The notes under the pieces: generated by a model
Databases searched by the model: none
What the model saw: only the letters and a program-made list of their open reading frames with translations
What the model was told of the DNA's origin: nothing
Shown here: piece after piece, positions 1 through 6,343 of the stretch
Layout: each line of letters starts with the position of its first letter
Numbering within the stretch: the stretch's first letter is position 1
Program-made: the position numbers and the translations under genes
Source: CAJUOR01 sp964596105
GTDB taxonomy: Bacteria > Bacillota_I > Bacilli_A > Erysipelotrichales > Coprobacillaceae
Reading direction: 5' to 3'
NCBI GenBank assembly: GCA_964596105.1
Contig: CAZQRT010000053.1
Location: forward strand, 1-9,259
Length of the DNA: 9,259 nucleotides

Positions 1-270
1 ATTAAACAAATTCTCACACATAAAATGATAATAGCTCTGCGGATGGGAATGATCCAGTCCCGCGTACTCATCGAGATTAAACGTCTCCACATTCGCCCAG
101 CTTGTCCCGTTCACTTTATGATCAGCGATCAAATTCTGATACAAAAGCACCGGGGTTGACCCCGTCGCCAGACCCAAAACCGGATGAGGCTTACTCTTCA
201 TCACGTCAAGCATGATCTCGCACGCTTTCTGACTGCCCTCAGCCTTATCCTTAACAACCGTCACTTTCAT
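1..270 (-). CDS. nagB: Glucosamine-6-phosphate deaminase, N-terminal 90 residues (cut by the window edge)
   Basis: NagB converts glucosamine-6-P to fructose-6-P and ammonia in the cytoplasm. The frame reads from an ATG at 268-270 to the left edge without a stop, giving 90 residues of a protein usually about 240-265 long. Visible signatures are GLATGSTP (residues 33-40, the phosphate-binding turn) and TFNLDEYAGL (63-72). The latter contains the Asp-Glu pair that corresponds to the catalytic Asp72 region of E. coli NagB. HPQSYYHFM (76-84) follows. A GAGGG ribosome-binding site lies about 7 bases upstream. The gene starts 22 bp after the nagA stop, so it is the last gene seen of the operon and the step that delivers product to glycolysis. 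The match is unambiguous; only the C-terminal part is unseen. Confidence 0.96.
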   Translation of the reverse strand, partial: MKVTVVKDKAEGSQKACEIMLDVMKSKPHPVLGLATGSTPVLLYQNLIADHKVNGTSWANVETFNLDEYAGLDHSHPQSYYHFMCENLFN

Positions 271-292
271 GTTTGTCCCTCGTTTCTAAATA

Positions 293-1426
293 TTAAATGG
301 TCTTTTCTGTCCCGTGAAGGAAGACTCTCTGGATATCGACGTGCTCATCAAACAGGATGATATCCGCCTTCTTGCCCTCCTTAATCTCCCCGATATCCGT
401 CTCATGTAAACTTCGCGCCGGGTTGTAGCTGGCCAGATTCACAGCCTGATACAGCGGCAGGCCGAGATGATCACGGGCATGGCGCACACAGATGTTCAAT
501 CTCGTTGTGCTGCCCGCGAGATTGCCGCTGGCCAGACGGGCCTCGCCATTCTTCACGATGACATTCTGCGTTCCCAGCAAATACGTTCCGTCCTTCAGTT
601 CCGCCGCCTCGATCGAATCCGTGATCAAAATGAGCTTGTCCAAACCTTTCGTCTTCAACAGCACTTTAGCGGCCGGATAGGAAACATGGACCCCGTCTAA
701 AATCAGTTCCGCGTAAACCTCGTCATTCACCATGACCGCGCCGACAACACCCGGCGCGCGGTGCGTTAACGGCGTCATCGCGTTATACGTATGCGTCCCC
801 GACCGGGCCCCCGCGTCGATGGCCGCCTGCGCCTGTTCATACGTGGCATCGGTATGACCCAGCGATACCACCGTATTTTTATCCTTTAAGTAAGCGATCA
901 AATCCAATGCGTGATCCAGTTCCGGAGCCAGCGAGATCTTGCGGATCAGATCCTGATGATCCCCGACGATCGCCTCATAATTCTCAACGGTCGGAGCGAT
1001 CATGCACTCCTCGGGCTGGGCGCCCTTGTACTTCTTGCTGAAGAAAGGGCCCTCGAGATGCATGCCTAAAATCCGCGCCCCTTCCACCTTGTCCTTATTA
1101 ACAGCGACATTTTCAATCGCGCGGCGCGTATCCTCCACCGGCATCGTCATCGTCGTCGGCAGAAAACTCGTCACGCCGCTTTTCAGGGTGGATACAGAAA
1201 TATTGTTCAAATCCTTAAAGTTCGCGTACATCGTGTCACTGCCGTTGCGGCCGTGGGTATGAATGTCCACAAACCCCGGGGAAACATAAAGTCCCCGCGC
1301 GTCAATGACCTCCTCATCATCCGGTTCCCGGTCGCTGATTTCGACAATGACACCCTGATCGATATAGACATTCTTTTCCACCATGCCGTCATGAAGCAGG
1401 ACTTTGCCATTGATGATGCATTTCAT
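293..1426 (-). CDS. nagA: N-acetylglucosamine-6-phosphate deacetylase
   Basis: This amidohydrolase-superfamily enzyme removes acetate from GlcNAc-6-P to give GlcN-6-P for NagB, encoded next. The 377 residues are full family length. Features in order are the metal-site HxH (His56, His58 in DIHTHG), the metal ligand Glu125 in HLEGPF, His191 in SLGHTDAT and His212 in GTHTYNAM. Then come His247 in LDGVHV, the catalytic Asp270 in LITDS and the substrate loop SGNLAGST (300-307). The start is secure: AAGGAG lies 9 bases upstream, inside the end of the HAD gene. The ATG overlaps the HAD stop as ATGA, which implies translational coupling. GalNAc-6-P deacetylase (AgaA) is the main alternative, but adjacency to nagB favours NagA. 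Acting on a closely related N-acetylhexosamine-6-P cannot be excluded. Confidence 0.95.
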   Translation of the reverse strand: MKCIINGKVLLHDGMVEKNVYIDQGVIVEISDREPDDEEVIDARGLYVSPGFVDIHTHGRNGSDTMYANFKDLNNISVSTLKSGVTSFLPTTMTMPVEDTRRAIENVAVNKDKVEGARILGMHLEGPFFSKKYKGAQPEECMIAPTVENYEAIVGDHQDLIRKISLAPELDHALDLIAYLKDKNTVVSLGHTDATYEQAQAAIDAGARSGTHTYNAMTPLTHRAPGVVGAVMVNDEVYAELILDGVHVSYPAAKVLLKTKGLDKLILITDSIEAAELKDGTYLLGTQNVIVKNGEARLASGNLAGSTTRLNICVRHARDHLGLPLYQAVNLASYNPARSLHETDIGEIKEGKKADIILFDEHVDIQRVFLHGTEKTI

Positions 1427-2298
1427 CTTGAACCACTCCTTAAAAAAGTTTCCATAAACTCTGCCCAGCCATCTTCCCGAAAGGAATGAGCCGTGATGTA
1501 GCGGGCATGCCTTTTCACAATCTCAGGGGCATTTCGCATCGCCACGGAAATCCCCGCCAAAGCAAACATCGACATGTCGTTTTCCCCGTTGCCGATAGCG
1601 AGAATGTCCTCACTGGAAATCCCTAAAAGCTCAGCCAGATGCATCACCCCGAGACCTTTGGTGGCCTGCCGGTTGGTGATCTCGACACTGCCGGCGTGTG
1701 AGGATGTGATGGCGGCGCGGTTCGCGAACGGCGCCAGCAGACGCAGCATACGCGCGGTATCCGCTACATCAAAATTGAAATGCAGCATCTCCACTTCCGG
1801 GTATTGATCCAGAATGTCCCGCGGGCCGCTGTCGTTGGCGATCTCCGCGCGGGATTTTAAAAGCTCCGCGCGATAAACATTCGGATCCCCGGGAGCGCGG
1901 CTGACAAAGATATCAAGCGAGCGCTCCTCGGCGTACATCTCACCGCCGGCCATCAGCGTCGTGCCGCGGTAACATGACGCGGTCGCAATGATTAATTCGC
2001 GCGCCAGTTCACCAGACAAAAGATCCTGACGCAAAATCTTGCCCCTGATATTATCGACAACCACGGCGCCATTCACCGCGACCACATAAGGGAAAGCCGC
2101 CGCCCCCTGAATAAAGGGAGGAAGACCAAGCTCCGTCCTCGCGGTCACGGGAACAACCAGGATCCCGCGCTCCTGAAGCCTTTTGATAACATCCCTGGTA
2201 CGTAAAGTCAGCTCGCCCTTTTCATCGAGCAGCGTTTCATCGAGATCGGTCGCGATCAGCTTTACGGATGACTTACTCGTCCTCAAACTCCTCGTCAT
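1423..2298 (-). CDS. Cof-type HAD hydrolase (probable sugar phosphatase)
   Basis: A haloacid-dehalogenase phosphatase of the Cof/YidA type, about 291 residues, probably acting on a small phosphorylated metabolite. Counted from the chosen start, motif I is DLDETLL (Asp18 nucleophile, Asp20 acid/base). Motif II is the Thr in VTART near 52, motif III is Lys near 214 in ATKGLG, and motif IV is GNGENDMSMF near 236-245. A cap domain lies between II and III, as in the C2 class. The start is uncertain. The frame is open back to an ATG at 2319, other ATGs lie at 2307 and 2298, and the family normally begins just before KLIATDLD. I chose 2298; none has a convincing ribosome-binding site, so translation probably depends on coupling to the overlapping EIIA gene. 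The substrate is unknown; a sugar phosphate is an inference from context. Confidence 0.86.
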   Translation of the reverse strand: MTRSLRTSKSSVKLIATDLDETLLDEKGELTLRTRDVIKRLQERGILVVPVTARTELGLPPFIQGAAAFPYVVAVNGAVVVDNIRGKILRQDLLSGELARELIIATASCYRGTTLMAGGEMYAEERSLDIFVSRAPGDPNVYRAELLKSRAEIANDSGPRDILDQYPEVEMLHFNFDVADTARMLRLLAPFANRAAITSSHAGSVEITNRQATKGLGVMHLAELLGISSEDILAIGNGENDMSMFALAGISVAMRNAPEIVKRHARYITAHSFREDGWAEFMETFLRSGSR

Positions 2299-2689
2299 CG
2301 CTGACATCGGGAACCACATAGCGGATCGCCAGCTGTCCGGCGTCCACGATCGTCTTCGCGAGCTTTTCGGTATCCTCTTCCACCGACAAAATCGCCTCCA
2401 CCAGCATGCCTAAATTCAGGCCGGTGACGACTTTAATATTCGGACTGGCGGCCGCTTTCATGACCGCGACATTCGCCGGGGTGCCGCCAAACAGATCAGC
2501 GATGATCAAAACTTCCCCGGAAATACCGGATAAAAGCTCATCAAGCTTGGCGGCGGTGCCGCTCAGGCCGTCGTCTTCCTTCATGCAAATCGGATAGACG
2601 CGATCAAATTCACCGATGATCATCTTCGCGGAATTTAAAATCTCATTCGCGAAATTACCGTGACTCATGACAATGATTGTTGGTTTCAT
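2273..2689 (-). CDS. PTS mannose-family EIIA component
   Basis: This cytoplasmic phosphocarrier takes phosphate from HPr and passes it to EIIB. The 138-residue protein has the family's active-site histidine, His10 in VMSHGNFA. It also has the IIADLFGGTPANVA stretch (62-75), whose Asp65 matches the conserved Asp of E. coli ManX, and VTGLNLGML (88-96). It is a stand-alone IIA domain, unlike the IIA-IIB fusion of E. coli ManX. A TGAGGT ribosome-binding site sits about 8 bases before the ATG, 18 bp after the upstream SIS gene. The C-terminus is an acidic tail (DVSDDEEFEDE, 128-138) whose codons overlap the start region of the HAD gene. The gene is unusual in being separated from EIIB/C/D by four genes, but the same operon can supply all four components. 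Confidence 0.93.
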   Translation of the reverse strand: MKPTIIVMSHGNFANEILNSAKMIIGEFDRVYPICMKEDDGLSGTAAKLDELLSGISGEVLIIADLFGGTPANVAVMKAAASPNIKVVTGLNLGMLVEAILSVEEDTEKLAKTIVDAGQLAIRYVVPDVSDDEEFEDE

Positions 2690-2707
2690 ACTAGTTACCT
2701 CACGATT

Positions 2708-3430
2708 TTAAAAATGTTTGACGCGATCCTCATATTTCGCGTATAAAGCGTCGTTGTCAAAACCGTCGACGTTCTGCGACTGGAAGACCGGTAAAGGCTC
2801 CCCTCTGGCCGCTAAAATTTTCAAAGCCTCATTGACCACCGTATTCAGGATGAGCATGCTGTTTAAAGAGGAAGCGGGTCCCGTTTTCACCCCGCCGACC
2901 TCCATGGCGGCATCGCCCTCCGGCACGTGATTGTCGAGCACCATATCCACGCACTCAAACAGACGCTTGCCGCTGGGGTGCCTTGAAGTGGTGTTTCGCG
3001 ACTGCTTCAGATTCGTCAAAGCCACCGTGTAGACGCCCTCTTTTTTCGCCCGCATCGCCATCTCGATCGGCATGGCGTTGCGTCCGGAATTGGAGACGAT
3101 GATCATAATGTCGCCCGGCTCAATGCGGTAGTGATCATAGATGATATCAGCCAGCCCGCACAGTTTCTCAAGATCCCCCGACCGTCTGGCCCCGAAGGCC
3201 GTCAGGGTATCGGGATCGAGAATCGCGTTGACATTGGCCAGACCCCCGGCGCGGGCAAACAGCTCAATCCCGATCATATGGGAATGACCGGTGCCAAAGG
3301 TGTGAATAATGTGATTAGAGGCGATGTTATCGGCAAAACGGCGCGCTAATTCGTCAATGTTAGCCTGCTCCTGGTCATCGATCTCCTGAAAGAGGTCGAT
3401 GATCTTCTGGATATATTCATAGTGAGCCAT
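2708..3430 (-). CDS. SIS-domain phosphosugar-binding protein, UPF0309-like (copy 1, most canonical)
   Basis: A 240-residue single-SIS-domain protein, presumably a cytoplasmic phosphosugar isomerase, lyase or deglycase. It has FGTGHSH (45-51), the glycine-rich first loop, and IIVSNSGRN (110-118), the SIS phosphate-binding motif. SRHPSGKRL (149-157) and a GDAAMEVGG segment near 172-180 follow. This set is what I recall for the UPF0309 family, and a Swiss-Prot entry of that family is, from memory, described by its position next to a nagA gene. It starts directly after the preceding SIS stop (TAAATG junction), with AAGGA as ribosome-binding site inside that gene. The reaction is not known. It is not MurQ, which is longer and has a different SIS signature, but an analogous release of GlcNAc-6-P from a conjugate would fit the context. 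Confidence 0.85.
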   Translation of the reverse strand: MAHYEYIQKIIDLFQEIDDQEQANIDELARRFADNIASNHIIHTFGTGHSHMIGIELFARAGGLANVNAILDPDTLTAFGARRSGDLEKLCGLADIIYDHYRIEPGDIMIIVSNSGRNAMPIEMAMRAKKEGVYTVALTNLKQSRNTTSRHPSGKRLFECVDMVLDNHVPEGDAAMEVGGVKTGPASSLNSMLILNTVVNEALKILAARGEPLPVFQSQNVDGFDNDALYAKYEDRVKHF

Positions 3431-4165
3431 TTAGATTCTTCCTTTGTAGTGTTCTCTCAAAGCCTGATCGTGATCAACAGAACCGTTGTAAACCGGCGGT
3501 TCAATGCCTTCATCCTGTAAGATGTGGCAGACGTTCTCGCACAGCGCCTGGGCGATCATGGCTCCGGTGATGGAAGAAATCGAGCACACTTTCTCAATTT
3601 CGCCAGTCTCAAGCATGGCGTCGCCCTGCGGTCCGCAGTTGTCGATGACAACATCGCCGAACTCATAAAGCTTCTTGCCTAACGGATGGCGGGACGGTTC
3701 CGCGCTGGTATGCTCCCAGCTGGTAATGACGATCACCTGATGGCCGCGCGATTTAGCCTCATTGGCCAGATCGATCACGAGGCCGTTAATCCCGGAGTTC
3801 GAGATGATGATAAAGACGTCACTGTCATGAATGTCATATAACTCATACAAATCTTTCGCGATGCCCGGACGCCTTTCAAAGACGTTGGTGCGGTCGCGGT
3901 ACTCATCCAGAGAGTAAAGACCGCGAATGACAAAATCCGCTGAATTGATGGTGTGAACCGGTGCTAAGGAACCCGGTTTTCCCGTAAACTCCATACCAAA
4001 TCCAATCGAATGTCCGGAACCGAACACCTGAACGACGCCGTCATTTTTAATACTCTCGGCGATCATCTTTGCGGCCTGGACAATATGGTCTAACTCTTTA
4101 TCATGGAGGGTATCCATATAACTGATGATTTTACGACATACGACTTCCGAATTGATCTCTTTCAT
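3431..4165 (-). CDS. SIS-domain phosphosugar-binding protein, UPF0309-like (copy 2)
   Basis: A 244-residue SIS protein and a diverged paralogue of both neighbours. It retains FGSGHS (48-53), IIISNSGIN (119-127) and SRHPLGKKL (158-166), so the phosphosugar site looks intact. GPQGDAMLETG (178-188) matches the GDA segment of copy 1. The stretch VIRGLYSLDEYRDR (79-92) aligns with VVRGIVSLEEYSD in the preceding gene rather than with copy 1, so copies 2 and 3 share a branch-specific insert. The ATG at 4163-4165 has a GGGAG ribosome-binding site about 9 bases upstream, and the gene abuts copy 1 with no gap. Single-SIS proteins usually work as dimers or tetramers, so a mixed complex with the adjacent copies is plausible but inferred. 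The substrate is unknown. Confidence 0.83.
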   Translation of the reverse strand: MKEINSEVVCRKIISYMDTLHDKELDHIVQAAKMIAESIKNDGVVQVFGSGHSIGFGMEFTGKPGSLAPVHTINSADFVIRGLYSLDEYRDRTNVFERRPGIAKDLYELYDIHDSDVFIIISNSGINGLVIDLANEAKSRGHQVIVITSWEHTSAEPSRHPLGKKLYEFGDVVIDNCGPQGDAMLETGEIEKVCSISSITGAMIAQALCENVCHILQDEGIEPPVYNGSVDHDQALREHYKGRI

Positions 4166-4183
4166 GGCAATCTCTCCCTTCCC

Positions 4184-4903
4184 CTAAGAATTGTAGCGTC
4201 CCAGATAAGCTTCCAGAAGATCATTGTTATGCTTGTCAGCCCCGCGGATATTCGCGCTTAACAAAAGTTTCGGGGTGATGTCATGATCTTTCATGTAGCC
4301 GTAGATTTCCGCGGTCAGCATCTGAGCGACAATGTTACCCAGAAGTCCATAAACCGGGGCGATGGAAAGCTCATCCGTAAATGGAATGGCCTGCTTATCA
4401 GCCGGGAGATTGATATCGATGACGACATCGGCATTGTCTACCACTTCCTGGTCAGGAAGATGATTTTGCGAGTTGGTCACGTAAATATAAGTCTGGCCGC
4501 GCTCTTTAATCTTTCTGGCGATCGCCGCGATGGTCTTAACATGGCGGTCGAGCTGGACGAGGATGAAGATATCGCGACTGTCGATGTTGTAGGTGTTCCA
4601 GAGCTTGTCGGCGACATCGTCGCGGTCGGCGAAATCCGGATCGCTGTACTCCTCAAGGCTCACGATACCGCGCACGACAAGATCCTGGAGATTCATCTGG
4701 TGGCACTGGCAGAAACCGCCGGCGCGGTGTCCCATCTCCATCGCGAAAGTTGAATTGTTGCCGCAGCCTAAAAGCTGCAAAATGCCGTCATTGGCCATGG
4801 CTTTCGCGATCAGTTCCGCGGCCTGCAATACCGCGGGCTGATCTTCCACCATGACGCGGGAGATCTGTTCTTTGACAAGCTTAAAGCTTTCATCATAACT
4901 CAT
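4184..4903 (-). CDS. Divergent SIS-domain protein lacking the canonical phosphate-binding motif (copy 3)
   Basis: This 239-residue protein keeps the SIS fold pattern. It has LLGCGNNSTFAMEMGHRAGG (44-63) where the paralogues have FGxGHS, and VVRGIVSLEEY (76-86) as in copy 2. The C-terminal NNDLLEAYLGR (226-236) matches the ends of the other two. The position of the IIISNSG motif, however, reads ILVQLDRHV (114-122), with no Ser-Asn-Ser-Gly. The SRHPxGK segment is replaced by TNSQNHLPDQ (143-152). The reading frame is clean and begins with a strong AAGGAGG site 9 bases before the ATG, so this is a maintained gene and not a decaying one. It may be a regulatory or structural partner of copies 1 and 2, or an enzyme with different chemistry; this is inference. 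Confidence 0.78.
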   Translation of the reverse strand: MSYDESFKLVKEQISRVMVEDQPAVLQAAELIAKAMANDGILQLLGCGNNSTFAMEMGHRAGGFCQCHQMNLQDLVVRGIVSLEEYSDPDFADRDDVADKLWNTYNIDSRDIFILVQLDRHVKTIAAIARKIKERGQTYIYVTNSQNHLPDQEVVDNADVVIDINLPADKQAIPFTDELSIAPVYGLLGNIVAQMLTAEIYGYMKDHDITPKLLLSANIRGADKHNNDLLEAYLGRYNS

Positions 4904-4930
4904 GTTCGTAGTTCCTCCTTAGCACAATAT

Positions 4931-5389
4931 TCAGCTCATTCTTTCCGCCAGGAACGCCGCCGCCTTGCGTGACACTTTGAGGGTCTGGTTGGATTTTAAC
5001 TGCACCTCTAAAGCCAGCGGGGTTTTCCCGGGGCGAATGGAACGAATATTTTTATAGCGGTAATAAACACCGTTATAGATAAATCCTTCATCTTCATAAT
5101 ACAGCGTTTTCGCGGAAAAACTGTTAAGGATGCTGTTCAGGCACATAAAGCACAGAAACAAGGTAATGGATTTGCTCTGTTCATCCTTGAAGTAGAAAAA
5201 CAGCCCGCCGGAAACGATCATAATAAGAAGATAAAGCCCGTAGTCCCAAAAGCCAAAAGGCAAGAATTGAAACGTCTTCTTCTTGCCTTTCATAAGTTCT
5301 TTCGTTTGTTTTCTGTTTTTAAAAATGATGTAAACGGTCACGCCATTCAGCAAAATTCCGATTCCGGTTACCAATACCAATAAAGACAT
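4931..5389 (-). CDS. Small membrane protein resembling UPF0266/DUF986 (YobD type)
   Basis: A 152-residue integral membrane protein. Hydrophobic segments are at about 2-23, 48-67 and 73-92, with a basic loop (NRKQTKELMKGKKK, 25-38) after the first. A C-terminal soluble part rich in beta-type residues follows (YYEDEGFIYNGVYYRYKNI, 97-115, then ALEVQLKSNQTLKVS). Three membrane segments, a length of 152 and this tail resemble E. coli YobD, whose gene follows manXYZ, and here too the gene follows EIID. I infer family membership from architecture and position, not from a search. Its role is unknown; an accessory to the mannose-type permease is the simplest guess. The ATG at 5387-5389 has AAGGAG 8 bases upstream, and the stop is 27 bp before the next gene. 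Confidence 0.72.
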   Translation of the reverse strand: MSLLVLVTGIGILLNGVTVYIIFKNRKQTKELMKGKKKTFQFLPFGFWDYGLYLLIMIVSGGLFFYFKDEQSKSITLFLCFMCLNSILNSFSAKTLYYEDEGFIYNGVYYRYKNIRSIRPGKTPLALEVQLKSNQTLKVSRKAAAFLAERMS

Positions 5390-5458
5390 ATCATGATCTC
5401 CTTCAATAATATTTTTTATGATGATATCGATGGCCCGGAATGACTAAAGAAGAAGGAT

Positions 5459-5478
5459 CTTAAATGGCGTCATTTAAG
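5459..5478 (-). repeat. Perfect 8-bp inverted repeat (hairpin) between EIID and the UPF0266-like gene
   Basis: CTTAAATG and CATTTAAG are separated by a 4-base loop and can form a perfect hairpin in the transcript. It sits in the 126-bp gap after EIID (5390-5515), the largest gap within the operon. The minus-strand sequence after it (ATCCTTCTTC) is pyrimidine-rich but is not a clean U-run, so it is a poor intrinsic terminator. It could instead protect or process the EIIB-C-D message, or bind a protein as DNA. Confidence 0.55.
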
Positions 5479-5515
5479 TTTAATCATTTCAGATAGCGAT
5501 CTAATCAGAACGGGC

Positions 5516-6343
5516 TTACGGTACAACCAGAATACCCGTGAGCGAGCCGAGAATCGCGATCAAAACCGCGATGATGATCAGCTTGTTTGAGTTCATGCCC
5601 TTCCGTCCGGAAATCCAGTAGAAGAAGCCGACCAGTAAAGCCGCGCCCAGTTTCGGTGCGATCGCGTCCAGGATTTGCGTCTGAGCATCGATGACATTGC
5701 CGAAGACAGAGAACGATCCAAACTTAATATTGACCATAGTCGCGATCATGCAGCCGACTACCATGACACCTAACGCGCTGGCCGCGTCAGTGAAGGCACG
5801 CAGATGGTGAGACATCGTCGTGACTAATCTCGCGCCTTGCTGATAGCCGAGGTTAAACATGAACGGACGCAATCCGATCAGGACAAACAAGTACCAGCAT
5901 TCCCAAAGGATGATACCCATGAAACTGCCGTTAACACCTGTCGAGCAGGCGATGGAACCAAAGACGGTTCCGGAAATAACACTGAAGATCGTGTCGCCGA
6001 TGCCGGCAAACGGACCCATTAAAGCGGTCTTGACAGCTGCGACGGTCTCCAGAGAGTCCGCGCCGCCCTCTTCCTCGATCGCGATATCCACACCGACAAT
6101 CGCGTCGCCCATCTGCGGGGTCGTATTAAAGAACTGGGAGTGCGTATCCAGGGCTTTCTGTGTAGCCTCCGGATCGTCGCCATACAGTTTCTTGATGACA
6201 GGAAGCATGGTTGTTAAATAACCAAGGCCCTGCATGCGCTCGTAGTTCCAGCCGATCTGGCTGTTCCATACCCAGCGCCAGTGGATTCTGTTTAACTCTT
6301 TCTTGGTAAATTTTTTGCTTGTTGTTTCCGTATTATTCGTCAT
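5516..6343 (-). CDS. PTS mannose-family EIID component (membrane permease subunit)
   Basis: EIID forms the membrane channel together with EIIC. The 275-residue protein starts with a charged cytoplasmic leader, then HWRWVWNSQIGWNYERMQ, a typical EIID opening. FFNTTPQMG (71-79) and MGPFAGIGDT (109-118) follow, the latter being a family signature. Hydrophobic stretches run from about 117 onward, and a single C-terminal membrane anchor ends in LTGILVVP. The frame is open further upstream (to 6385), but ATG 6341-6343 is preferred because AAGGTG lies about 7 bases before it. This start overlaps the end of EIIC by 11 bp, so the ribosome-binding site is embedded in the acidic tail codons of EIIC and the two subunits are translationally coupled. 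The sugar specificity cannot be told from these motifs. Confidence 0.95.
   Translation of the reverse strand: MTNNTETTSKKFTKKELNRIHWRWVWNSQIGWNYERMQGLGYLTTMLPVIKKLYGDDPEATQKALDTHSQFFNTTPQMGDAIVGVDIAIEEEGGADSLETVAAVKTALMGPFAGIGDTIFSVISGTVFGSIACSTGVNGSFMGIILWECWYLFVLIGLRPFMFNLGYQQGARLVTTMSHHLRAFTDAASALGVMVVGCMIATMVNIKFGSFSVFGNVIDAQTQILDAIAPKLGAALLVGFFYWISGRKGMNSNKLIIIAVLIAILGSLTGILVVP

Noticed and set aside
2708..4165. MurQ (MurNAc-6-P etherase) identity for the SIS proteins
   Set aside because: MurQ is about 300 residues with a GAGTSGRLG-type motif; these are about 240 residues with GxGHS and SNSGxN motifs, closer to UPF0309. A MurQ-like reaction remains only a hypothesis.
4283..4753. Plus-strand 156-codon open frame antisense to SIS copy 3
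   Set aside because: It is a shadow of a well-supported minus-strand gene with SIS features and a strong ribosome-binding site; the plus frame has no recognisable motif.
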